This document shows positions 34,644 through 46,000 of a stretch of DNA of 64,000 bases, piece by piece (the first letter of the stretch is position 1; the number at the start of each line of letters is the position of its first letter). The translations under genes were made by a program, and so were the position numbers. The stretch spans positions 13,116,868 to 13,180,867 of the forward strand of contig OY754331.1 of NCBI GenBank assembly GCA_963573305.1, written 5' to 3'. Source of the stretch: Pyrrhosoma nymphula. Its lineage: Eukaryota; Arthropoda; Insecta; Odonata; Coenagrionidae. The notes under the pieces were generated by a model. That model was not told the DNA's origin. It made no database searches and saw nothing but the letters and a program-made list of their open reading frames with translations.

Positions 34644-34850
34644 GGGCAAGGGCCTAGCCACATTGACACACTGGTTCCCGTAATGTTGGGCCCGGACGGT
34701 GGTTGGATGGGTGACCATTATTACCGTCACCGTGGCGCTCTTGTCCCCAAACTGCATGTGGCAGACAGGCATGGGGTTGGCACAATGAACCAAGAAGGTC
34801 ATAGTGCCCGGGCTCCTGTTGAAGACCCCTCTACATACAATCTATCTGAC
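34644..34850 (+). mobile_element. SINE with 5S rRNA-derived head (SINE3-like)
   Basis: 34646-34727 follows 5S rRNA from its 5' end: GCAAGGGCCTAGCCACATTG and CACTGGTTCCCGT, then a gap of roughly 15 bases, then AATGTTGGGCCCGG and TTGGATGGGTGACC (34703-34716), which is identical to the 5S internal C-box. The internal deletion and changes exclude a working 5S gene. The roughly 120 bases after it are not 5S and would be the SINE body; the exact 3' end is unclear. It lies only about 160 bp from the hAT element. Confidence 0.6.
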
Positions 34851-34859
34851 ACCGACGCA

Positions 34860-37800
34860 TTAGTCGCTGTTTCAACCGAGAAATTTATTTCCCGCGATGA
34901 ACATTCGACCGCTTATGTAAAATACAAGTGTTATTTGCACAGTGGAAATTATTCATTTATTTGTTGGTTAAAACTTTCACTCAGCATTAATTTCATTGTT
35001 TGGTCAAAAGTAATATACCAAATAAAGTGAAAAGCATAGAAAACAAGAGTGAAATCTGGTCAAAACTATGAATAAATGATCCTTATTTACACATTAAAAT
35101 TACTGTTTTCTTAAAATTTGGTGACTACTTATTTGCCATATTCCCACACATTAAGGAATTGCTAGGCATATTGTTTATGATGTACGAAATATAAGGGAGT
35201 TATTTTACTGTGCTCACTGTTACATTCGTAATATAAAATGTTCTCTTCTGCCTTTTGTTAGTTGGAGCTCACTTGGTATGCTTATCAAGCTATCATAATG
35301 TTATTTTATAATATAATGTAAAAATAATATCTTTCCAAACTCCAATTCCGTTTACGTAGTTTATAAAAATTTAACTTGGAAAATAGATCATTGTTTTTTA
35401 GTTGGATAAGGTAAAAAATACCTTTTTTGAATTTTTTACCGCTTTGTTATACTATTTTGCATAAGGTTATTGAATTACAGAATAACAACTCCGGACAAGA
35501 GATGAATTCTTCCTAAAATTCTTGGAAATACGATACAAAACTATTAGTATACATACAGAGATGGTAATATGCAATACTAATATTTTAAACGTTTTGTCAC
35601 ATTTTGATAAAATGTAATAGCAAAAAATGTAATGACTTTTTTCGAATCTTACCTTTCATTTAGTGACTTATTTTTTCACATTCTTTCTCATAGCATAAGT
35701 TATATCTGAGCACTAGTCAATATTAAAGATACAATACAATAGACATTTTCCTTTGTGACTACCTCATGTTAATATTATAAATTCTCTGCGCTAGTAATCA
35801 GTCAATTTATCCTCTAATTTATATATCTTTATTTCATCAGCGCCAATTGATATTATTGATTCATCGTAGTAGAATATTAGTAAATGTAAAGAAAAGGTTG
35901 GGCCTAAATTGGAACCATGTGGTACTTCTGTGTAGATTTTTTATTTACCACATACTGCTTTCGTTCATGAAAAAGCTAGCACAATACATTGAGGCAGTAG
36001 GCTACCACACGTTTTTTCATTTGAAAGTCAAGACTAAATTAATATTTATGAGGTGATGATGATGTAGGAATGTAGGAAGCCATTTTATGAGATAATTTAT
36101 TTCAAATGAGTTTAAATATAATATTTTCATTTCATTACTAAAATACTAATTCAATACATAATTAAAAATCTATCTACATAGATTAATTTTGTAGCGTGTC
36201 AGTCAGTCAATCATTCTATATCCATTTTGTTTATTTCTCCTTCAAGTTTAGAGCTAGAGAAATGAGGTTTGGTGAATCAAATGTGGATTCTATGTCTGTA
36301 TGATTTGGCAGTAGTTTTGGATTTTTAGCAATTTGTGGTGCAAAGAAAAATGCACAAAAAACTGTGGTATAACTGCTAAACAATGATGAATTTATTTAGG
36401 TTAGCAACGGTGAAGTATAAAAAGAGTACTCATTAAATTACAATTAGTTAAAAACCGTACGGACATATAAACGTTGTTAATTTGTATTTTTCAGGTAAAT
36501 GTTGATAGCACTTCGATATCTGTATTACGTTATTTTCATTTATTTTATTTCCCTTGATATATAGCTACTTTTACGAGAATGAAGGCGAAATTTGGCAATT
36601 AATCCAGTTGAAAATGAAAGGTACAGTGAAGTGTGCCGATCGAAGTTATTTAGTAAAGATATTTAGAAATTATCCGGGTGAATTTTTAAATGTATTCCGC
36701 TACAAAACAATAAGGTTCATGTCAAGTTTCTGTAAACTCAACGTTAATGTAATCAATTAAGTGTTTTGATGTTGCCGTTCCCTTGATTTGGTTTTTATGC
36801 ATAAGATATACGATTAGCTAGCGTAATTGAAATGAACCTCATGAGTTTTCCATGCATTAAAGTGTCTGGATAAAACCAAAGGTCGTAAACGTTTCAATAC
36901 CTTTGCGTGCGCCGCTGTCTCAATATTGGTACAAACGTCACGTCGAAAGTTTGGAAGTATTACTTATACCATTACGAATGCTATATGAATGCGCGAGAAA
37001 CTGACCTCGGAGATAATTCATTGCCAGTATATGTTAATGAATATTGTTCTCGTGCTTGCTGTTTTGGGGAAGTAAAATTGCCAGTGGGTCACCTCAAGAG
37101 CAAACCAGACAGAGACTGCCTGCAAAGCAGGCAGCAGGTCTGCTAGTATAGGTTTTAAGCTTCCTACGTTTAGCAAATATTTAGGAAACACATTTTTTCC
37201 TAAACATTCGCAACAGCAGTGGTTAATGGTAGTTTACTGGGTTCGTAACCATGGTGCTCGGTCGTTAGGACGGTCGCAGATCACAAGTATCCAACTCCGC
37301 AACCCTTCCTTGAGTTCCGATGACCTCTCTTGACCACCCTCCAAACTTGGGTTTACCCTTCCAGAACTAAACAAACGCAGTATCATTAAAACTCTAATAA
37401 CTAGGACAAATGACAACAAATTAATGTATTCATAGTACTCGTGATCATTATATGAGTAAGCACGTGTTTTTATTGATGGTCTACGATGAAAAATGACGAT
37501 TTTTAAAACTATGATGAGAGTTCAATGGACGGCAGCTGGAGAAATGGCAACGTTGCAGGTAAATGGTGGAGTGTACGGGAAGTTTGAACGGTTTATAGGT
37601 GTTATTTTACCCTTTCATCATTATACATGTCTCCTGACTATTGTCAACAAACTCTTTTTTTTAAATGACGCTTTTAATTCTGATATTTCTTGTAAAATAA
37701 CCGAATATTATGTATAGGCGTCATTCACAAATTTAAGTAACTGCTGAATCATAACACTACAAATACTAACCCTTCATAACAAATAGTTTTCTGCTTTGAG

Positions 37801-38530
37801 AATTTTACGAAAATATAAGACTTTGCCATGAATACTTAACTGTTTGAGAGTAATCATTAATATTTGTAAGGTGGAATTTTGGATCTGCCAATACACTTAT
37901 ATTCATTTCTTTTTTTTTTAAAGATAAATATTTACAGTAAATTATAATGCCAGGGGAGCGAATTAGTAAGACATTTATAAACTATGCGTGGTAAAACGTC
38001 ACTCATTAATAGATGACTAGATGGGTAGTCATCTTAGAAATTCAGTAAGTTTTAGTACTTGTCAAAAGCAGTGGTAAAGTACGTGGTAAGGAAGAAGAGG
38101 TTAAAGATGGACATTGCAGCAAAATTTAGCACAGTAGTGCTATCGAGCTATGGTATATAAAATTATAATTACGTCGAACGAAATATGCGACAGTTAAAAT
38201 ATTTAAAAAACCTTGGCTCTAATTTAAACACGAAGGTAAACTCTGATATATTATTAGTATATTCCACAAGCACCAGTTACATAAGCAAATATGTGATAAA
38301 TATTTGCTTTGTTCCTTAATTAACACGATGTTTAATAATGAATAATGATACTGAATTTAAGAAAGACTGCTTTTTATGCTTCAGGCAGATTGTTTTAAGA
38401 ATGACAGTTTATTTAGACTTGGAAGTGGTACGGAGTGAATGCTTCGAACCCTTAATAAATCGTTTCTATTATAATCGGCTTAATAAGACAAATTAAGACT
38501 AATGAAGAAGTGAAGTTAAAGGTAGACAAT
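34860..38530. other. AT-rich DNA, nothing firmly recognised
   Basis: A perfect 7-bp hairpin TGCCTGC-AAA-GCAGGCA lies at about 37117-37133. A weak tRNA-like stretch (GGTTACGAACCC resembling a B box) lies on the minus strand near 37230-37300. No coding signal was recognised. Confidence 0.3.
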
Positions 38531-38547
38531 AGTCCAAGGGCTTAAAC

Positions 38548-38967
38548 CAGTGATTCCCAATCGATGTGCCGCGGCACTTCAGGGCACCAGGAAAACAGCT
38601 AGGGGTGCCACGAAATTATTGCGGGTAAACCAAAAATGTCTAGTATGACCAACCTATGAATTGATTACTCTCACGCCCGAAAGATGGTGACAGTAATCGA
38701 AGAACTTTTTCCAACCTGACTCCAAATACATGCTACACCTATACTTTACCATATTATACGTTGGTTGATGATTTTACTAATACCTTACTCAAATAAATAA
38801 AATAAAATTGAGGACGTATTTATTAAAATGCGAAGTTATAATTTTCCCATGCATATTCCACTTAATTTAAATCATATTTTTAAATATAAAAATCTAAGAA
38901 GGGTGCCCCAACAAATGTAACTCCTATCTGAAGGTTGCGGCAAACATGAAAGGGCTGAGAATCACTG
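38548..38967. mobile_element. Charlie-like hAT MITE, 420 bp
   Basis: The left end is CAGTGATTCCCAATC and the right end the reverse complement of CAGTGATTCTCAGC, close to the CAG.G.TTCTCA termini of hAT-Charlie elements. The flanks GCTTAAAC (38540-38547) and GGTTAAAG (38968-38975) agree at 6 of 8 positions and look like a decayed 8-bp duplication. The subterminal GTGCCGCGGCAC palindrome and the GGGTGCC repeats are also typical. It has no coding capacity. Confidence 0.65.
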
Positions 38968-39599
38968 GGTTAAAGGTTGTACGAAAACGTTATATACGAG
39001 TTTATTTAAGCCTATTTCCTTCCCTGTAAATGAAAACATAGTAACTTTAAATATATCTTTCAATGAGCATTGCACAAAACAATTTAACTTATCACTAAGA
39101 TATTTTTTGATATTTTAAGGCTACAGCTCCAACTGTGCTTTTAGTGCATTGTTTTTGTTTTTTTTGTTTCCACTAGGTTGTCAAAATTCTACACTTAGTA
39201 TTTCACGAGCACTTTGTGTCATAGATTTCCAATTTGCATATCAATAAAGAGACTCATTTGAGAAATAAGCTCCTTTTCCGAAAACTGCAAATTTTTCGGG
39301 ACACGCCATCTTTAAACTGCAACAAATGCTATCTATATAAGAATTCTCCAATAACGATGGTACTTCGTTAAATGCTCCGATTCCTCCCCGCTTCCCTTGC
39401 ACGGTTGGGGCGACGGATACCGGGTCATAAAATGGATAATTTTTATTTGGTCGCGTGTGTTAGGGATTTTCAATACTTTCCAGCCTTCATTAATTTTTAC
39501 GGGTCCAGTCGACCCCCCCAAGACAATAAATATTTACGTTTCTGGGTCCTCGTTGAGATGGCTTCACGGGTGGATTCATAAAATGAAAAAGAGACTCGG

Positions 39600-39860
39600 A
39601 ACAACGAAACTTACTCGCAGGATGAGGAGGTTGTTGGAGGGAGTTGGATGCATTGGGAGGAGGAGGAGGGTGAAAGAATGGTGAGGGAGCGAGGGGGATT
39701 GTTGAAGCGGGTAGGGATGCTGAGAATGTGGGGATTGAGGATTGAATCTCGCCGGTAGAGGGGGAGGACGGGAAGGGTTGCGAAGGGAATGAAAGAGAGA
39801 AAGGAATCAGAGCAAGCGGGAAAGAGAGATAGAACGAATGGAACGAGTGGAAGAGGAAAA
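39600..39860 (+). repeat. Purine-rich island
   Basis: G/A-biased on the plus strand. The 191-codon frame on the minus strand that spans it is serine/proline-rich and not supported as a gene. Confidence 0.5.
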
Positions 39861-40889
39861 AAGGGGTGCAGGTGGGTTCGTCTCCAGGGAGCTGCCACCA
39901 AAAATGTTGATACAGTAATCTGGATACGATTCAAAGCCACGGTAAAGTACAGTGTCATTAAGACTATAATTAAAGTTGAACCTGACTGTACGGTAAACTC
40001 TCCAGGGTAAGATGGAATAGCTTCAACACTATCCACGGAAACTAACATAATGTGTGAAATACTTAATTTTAGGCACATATTTATAATAATAAATGAATTC
40101 ATAAGGCACGTGATATTCAAGCTCAGCCAGTTGGAGTGCTGTAAAATTTCAAATATCTTTCGAACTTCCATTTGAGGCTTTATCATTAGTTTCTATGTAA
40201 TTTATTCATTCGCAATTTCACTTTGCGTAATCGGTAGTCATAAAATAAGATTCTTTATAAATATACCTCTCATTATTACGCATAGTAATTTTAAAGCTTA
40301 GCGTTCCTTTAATCCAGATATTTTAGTGACAGAGAGTTCAACATTATTATTTTGGAACTCTATTCGTTCCCACAGCACTATTACTCCGCAAATGTTTTGT
40401 ATTCTCTATTTGCACTTCCCTATTTCAAATAATTCCTCGTTCTTCGATCGAAAATTGAAAATCTAGAACTTGAAAACTCAGGGAAAACGTGATCCATGAC
40501 GAGTCTCCTACGTAAAGTCAACTAAAAGGAGCTTAGAAGTTTAAGTCATATTGCTGACAGTGGGTTTTTTCCGCTTTCCGCTTTTTATTGTTCTTCTTCT
40601 TTCATATATGCCGGAGTGTTTTTTATGGCAAGGAGTGTTCAGCTTACTTGGCTAGTTTTTTATCAAGCCTGAATTTTTTGGTACAGCGGCTTGGCTTCGT
40701 ACCAAAAGTGGAATTTTTTTTCTCCATAGATGCTTTAAAAAATCCCAAATTTGTGCGAAATTACGGCACGCCGTTTCACCAAACCGATTGAAAAAGAGAT
40801 TATTTTATGTGTGTGCAATGTCAAGTTGTGTTTCCGTTATCCATGATAAATAATTTTGGCACATTGTTCACCGTATCCTTACTCTCATT

Positions 40890-41250
40890 GTTGAGTGGAG
40901 GTACTGAACGTATTGGAAAGGAAATGTTGGAGATGGGGGAGAGGAGAGAGAGAGAGAAGGATAAAAAAGAACTGCTCTGAATCACCCCACATCCGCACGC
41001 AGTCGCTTCTCCGGGGGTGATATTCTTTTATAACGCTCAAATCCGTCAATGCCTCGGGAAATGAAGAGAATAGGAAACCGGTGACCCAGTAGCGAGAGGA
41101 AGTGGGTGTCCGGTAGCCGAGGGGGGAGTTAGAGAGGGGATGATGGCAAAGGAAGAGGAGGGGATTGAGGTGTGGGTGGGAGGAGGATGGTAAAGGGTAG
41201 TGAATGGGAATAGGAGAACAGGGAGGCACGCAGGGGGGGGGGGCTGGAAG
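40890..41250 (+). repeat. Purine-rich island
   Basis: G/A-biased, with a (GA)n run near 40940 and a G run at 41231-41243. Overlapping minus-strand frames are low-complexity. Confidence 0.5.
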
Positions 41251-41639
41251 TGTGGAAATGGTTTAGAGACATGTTGAAGCACGCAGGGGTAGATGTTTTC
41301 AAGATTGTTATACTCAATGTTTTGTGATAGAAGTGGCAAGAAAAATGTAGGGAAAGATATGCGAGTCCGAATCGAATCGCCGAATGGAGTGATATACATA
41401 GTTAGATATAAATATTGCAGAGTTTTTTATGCGTGGATTTTTTCATGTTAAAGACTAGCGAAAAGTGTTATGAGTGAGTGAAGTTGCAATGGCAGCATCC
41501 CCGAATAGATATCAAGTATGTAGCAGTAATTTAATGTGCGTATCATCGGGGTGCAGAACTCCTATTCAGAAAAAAAACAAAGCTGTTTGCATCGCCTCTC
41601 GACATAAATTTGTGTAGCGACATTATTTACAAAAGCATA

Positions 41640-42060
41640 CAATTTCGGATTGTGAATGAGAGCGAGGGAGAGAGAGTGAGTTGCGAGGAGAGATTGCCAT
41701 GGGAACGCACGTGAAATAAGGCAATCGGTGTCCGTTGTTGAGAAGGATTATAAAAATGCGGGTTTATCTGGCCCGGTGGAAAAATACGGCCAGAGCCACA
41801 GGGTGGAAAAGAGTGGAGGGGTTTGAGAGGCGAAAGGATTATATTTTGGGAAGGGGTTAGTTGGATGGAAAGTTGGAGAATTGTAGGATGGAGAGAGTGG
41901 GTCGGTGGGAGGAGGGCATTATGGGAAATCGGTATGAGAAGGGAGATAGCGCGATGTTGCGTCCTGGAGCGATGTGTAAGAGAAAGAGAGGGGAAGGCGA
42001 GAGGGAGAGAAAACGCATGTGGAGAGTAACCCACGAGCCGTTGGAGGAAAAAAGGATTGA
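41640..42060 (+). repeat. Purine-rich island
   Basis: Biased to G/A on the plus strand, with frames open on both strands for compositional reasons. Confidence 0.5.
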
Positions 42061-42537
42061 AAAACCGATAGGACATGAATTATATATCTGGTGGCAGAAG
42101 GGGAGGGGATTGCGACGGAAAAATATATATATAATTGGTTTTTATGGAACAGGATGAGCATATTTTTTTCTAAAAAATATTCGATATCTATAAATTCTAA
42201 CAATTATAAAGATTGCACTTGAATGAGGATATCTAATGCTGTGGTTTGAATGGAAGGTCTATTGCGCCTGAAACACGCTGATAATAAAATTTTCCCAAAG
42301 GCGGTAGTCAATCGATTTCCAAAAGCTCGTGTTCCGTTTTTTCGCCGTCATTCAGCATCACATGACACATCGTGCTCGCATCGTACCTACTCTGTAATGA
42401 TTTCTAAAAGTGATTTTTAATGAAGGTATTTGGGCATGATATATGCTACGAATAGAGTTTATCTTTAACATTAACACAGTTGATAATGCATTTAACTTAA
42501 TATAAGTGCTAAGTTTTGATACGAGAGGAACAAAATC

Positions 42538-42690
42538 TGCCTAGGTTATGAAAAAAATATTCCATATGAAATATTTTTATTTCATAACCTAGGTTTCGTC
42601 GGTGTGCAGCATCTTCAGGAAGGCGTCTTCAGGCCTGAAGATGCTTCTCATCAGCGAAACCTAGGTTGTAAAATAAATATTTTTCATGCG
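42538..42690. repeat. Compound palindrome with two hammerhead-like motifs
   Basis: Three alternating-orientation copies of a CCTAGGTTATGA... block are stacked. 42540-42563 pairs with 42566-42592, and 42575-42619 pairs with 42634-42690. The two longer arms each carry CCTGAAGATGC, a spacer, then GAA followed by the palindrome ACCTAGGT (minus copy 42586-42619, plus copy 42634-42667). The arrangement resembles that of the PLE-derived palindrome at 6423-7018, with a different sequence. Confidence 0.55.
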
Positions 42691-42732
42691 TAATAGCAGA
42701 GATATTTTCCACTCTTCTCAAGATGGAAACAT

Positions 42733-43085
42733 TCATCTACATCTACATCTACATACTACCCCGCAAGCCGCCTCAATAGGCGTGTGGCGGGGGGTGTTAG
42801 GACACCAGCCGTTTACATATAAAAAGGAAACGCTCTATGAAATTAGGCCTTGCATTTATTAAAGTCCCTTATTGTTCGGGGGAAAAACGAATTCCCATAC
42901 CTATCCGTTCGGCAAAATATCTCTCTTAATTTATCGTTTCTGTCGGACCTGAAAATATAGTGGGGTTCTAATATGATGTTCTCCGTGTCGCTCTGAAGGA
43001 TATCTATTCTCAATTGCTCAAGTAATCTAAGCCTAGCGCGCAGTTCCATGAAGTTAATCTGAGACTGCCTCTCTAGGTCCGATTT
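42733..43085 (-). mobile_element. 3' end of a non-LTR retrotransposon (5'-truncated)
   Basis: On the minus strand the frame from 43097 to 42843 ends in TDRYGNSFFPRTIRDFNKC, the typical C-terminus of RT proteins of arthropod Jockey/CR1-group non-LTR elements. About 110 bases of 3' UTR follow (GGTGTCCTAACACC and GCCACACGCC blocks), ending in three TAGATG repeats (42733-42755), a usual tail. The reverse-transcriptase and endonuclease domains are missing. The upstream edge coincides with the start of the Harbinger element, which either inserted there or happens to abut it. Confidence 0.7.
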
Positions 43086-46000
43086 CACCAACGGCAATCA
43101 ACGCTTGATTATGGATAAACCCTCGAGTTAATCCGTGATTACGTTGATTGGGTTTCACCAACGACAATCAGCGATGATCGGAAATCAAAATCGTCGGTCA
43201 AGTTGATCGTAGGTTTTGGGCGATCAAATCCACAATCAACCAACACGGCGGAAATCTTGTATTTATCTTACACAAAAAATAGAAGAAATACTTGACTATA
43301 TGAACTTGAGAGCCAATCACAGACCATTCAGAGCAAACCTGTACGATACGTGTGAAAAAAATTAATATTTAAAACAAGTTAAGATTTATTTTAATCAAAC
43401 CTACAGTTCATTTCGGTGTAGTAGGGATAGGAAACTGGTTGCGTAGGCCGAGAAATAGAAGTTTCCCAATATCACCACTCAACCAGCATTTAATAGCGTT
43501 ATTATATTAGGTATGCAAAAAGAAGTATTCAGGTAAATTGCACCACGTTTACGCACGATGCGTTTACATTTCACGGGTTCTTAACATGAGAATCACGAAA
43601 GTCGCAACCGTCGCACCCTCATATTTATGTCGGCGATGTCGGCTGTTGTGAAGCTTTTGGTCTTCTTTGGAGAAGCATTCACTTACTGGATATCTTTTGT
43701 GGTATTATTACAATTGCAGAGGAGCGGAGAAGTATTTGTCATTATGATATTGAGATTTTAATTTCATTTATGAATATACACGGCAAGAGTTTCAAGTGAG
43801 TGCCTATGTTATTTGCTACCTCGATTGAATTTTAGTTACTTTTTGCGATCTTAGCTGGTGAGATGACCTGTAGGACGTAGTTTCGAGTGTAATAAACGGC
43901 TAACGTTCTTATTATTTACACCAAGTACAACGTTTATCGAAATATAACACATTTGTCTGTAGCCTTTGTGTCATACATAACATAAACACCTTTGTGTGTT
44001 CAACAAGTGTAGCCTTTGCATATAGTATGTGTTGTTTTTACACCTTTGATGTAATAACCAAGTAGACAATCGTTTAATTAACTCATGTTGTGTATGTTTG
44101 TGATGCCTTAGTATAAATTACTTGAAGTGTTATTATACTATTCCGTCAACTCTGTAGAGTGACTGCTGTCTAAAATGATGGTAAAGTGTGGTGTAAAATT
44201 TACGGGATAAGTTTATCACGATCTAATCGAGAGCTAGTAATGATAAAAACGTAGACTAATATGTTGCACAAGTTAAAGTGTTAGGTTATCTAGTAAAATT
44301 CTATTCAGTAAACACTACGGAAGTGCATATGTAGTTAATCTCATAAACAAAACTGGATCCCCAGAGTTAGTTTGCCAAACAGTACCAATTACTGATATGT
44401 AGGTTGCCAGTCCTACATATTTAACACAAGAGCACTGCAGCATAACATCATACAATGTTAATTTTCATAATGATCTGCTAAATATTGACGTGAAGATTAT
44501 AAGTACCTACGCACATCACGGTGATACAATTTTGGTAGATTTACACATTAGTTGCAAGCTTTATGAAGTGCTTAATGTCTTGAGGTGCTTAATCTTTCAA
44601 AGCAACCAAATGAAATGCATACATTTTTTTACACATGATGACTGCAATGGGAATGAGATGTTGGAAATTAAATATGTCAAATTATAAAATTTGAGCAATA
44701 TATTGCAGTTTTTAGATATACAAACATTGAATATCAGGGATAAACGTTGGCAAGGCTGTGTATAGTCACAAGGCAGTATGGTTTCTTTGAAAGAAATGAT
44801 TTCGTCGGCATATTAATAAATGCTACTATAAATTAATAGTAAGACATAAGCTAATATTATGTCAGCATAATCAGGTATGTCACTAATGTCATATTCAATG
44901 GGCTTAAGATGTTATGCAACATAAGTATTTCAACAAATGTGACTAGTGTTATGCAGTTTGTCACTTCCATGTAGGTACTACTGTAAATTATATTATCTTT
45001 ACAAATCATTCTTGGCTCAATGTATGTTTCAGCTTGGTTGGTATATGATTTGTTCTTCACATTTTATTGCTACCTGATTATGTTGTAGTTGCTTGATATG
45101 ATCTTTCCTCTTAACCTTCTGGCAGTAAAAACTGAGGGTCCTCTCTTATGTTGCTAGGAATTTGGCATATGTCCTGCTGTATTTTCTACTCCAATGCATA
45201 AAAAATGTTTTCTCTGAATTCTATCGTATTTGAAAGAATTTTGTTGACTACCTACATTGGGTTAACAAGTTTTTAAACATTATGAGATGTATATTTTGTA
45301 TTCATTAACTTACTTCTGAAGTCATAAGTTATGAAATTTTATCTCTTGGTTTAAGAATATAAGTCATTTTCCAAAATAAAAAACCATTATCATTATCAAA
45401 GCTCATTTGTAAACAATTGAATAAAAGTTTTCCTCTTATAGAAATAAAATCATGACTGGCCTTGGGATTAATCAGTTCTTATAAATATGATAATAGACTG
45501 CTTAACTTGTCATTCAGCAAAGGTTGGTTTACTGGTGTATTTTTTAGCATAGCATGGGTTGTACAGGTGCTACTGCAATGGTGTTGTAAAAATATTCCAT
45601 CACAGGTGTAACTATTATAGTAGAGTATTATTTGGTGTTGACCACCTTTTTAATCACAGAATATAACAGAACAGTGGAAATTAGAATACAATTTTTGATA
45701 CCTAGTAAAAAATCAATATGTATGGAACCAGAGTTGTGCAATAATGAAATTAGTTGATGATAGTGATTTTTATGCACTAGGTCGAGACTTATTATATATC
45801 TCGCTAGAGATTGTGCTCTTGCATATGCCAGTAGTATGTAATTGCTAAGTTTTTGTAAGCCTCAGCAAGTAGGAAGAACAAAATATGACCCCAATACTTT
45901 TATCACTGAAATTATTTATTTATTGTCCACTTCAGAATTTGCAGAAAATATATGCATTTAATAATGTGCTTGTTGTTTAGGAATATCAAAGCATTAGAAT

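Noticed and set aside
34646..34727. Functional 5S rRNA gene
   Set aside because: About 15 bases are missing in the middle and several conserved positions differ; a SINE head fits better.
37112..37141. Transcription terminator hairpin
   Set aside because: The 7-bp stem is perfect but there is no T run after it, and such terminators are not expected in animal nuclear DNA.
37230..37300. tRNA-like sequence on the minus strand (GGTTACGAACCC)
   Set aside because: The B-box-like block has an inserted base and no cloverleaf can be drawn; kept only as a weak note.
39611..40186. 191-codon minus-strand frame
   Set aside because: Half lies in a purine island and half in AT-rich DNA; composition changes at the border and no domain is recognised.
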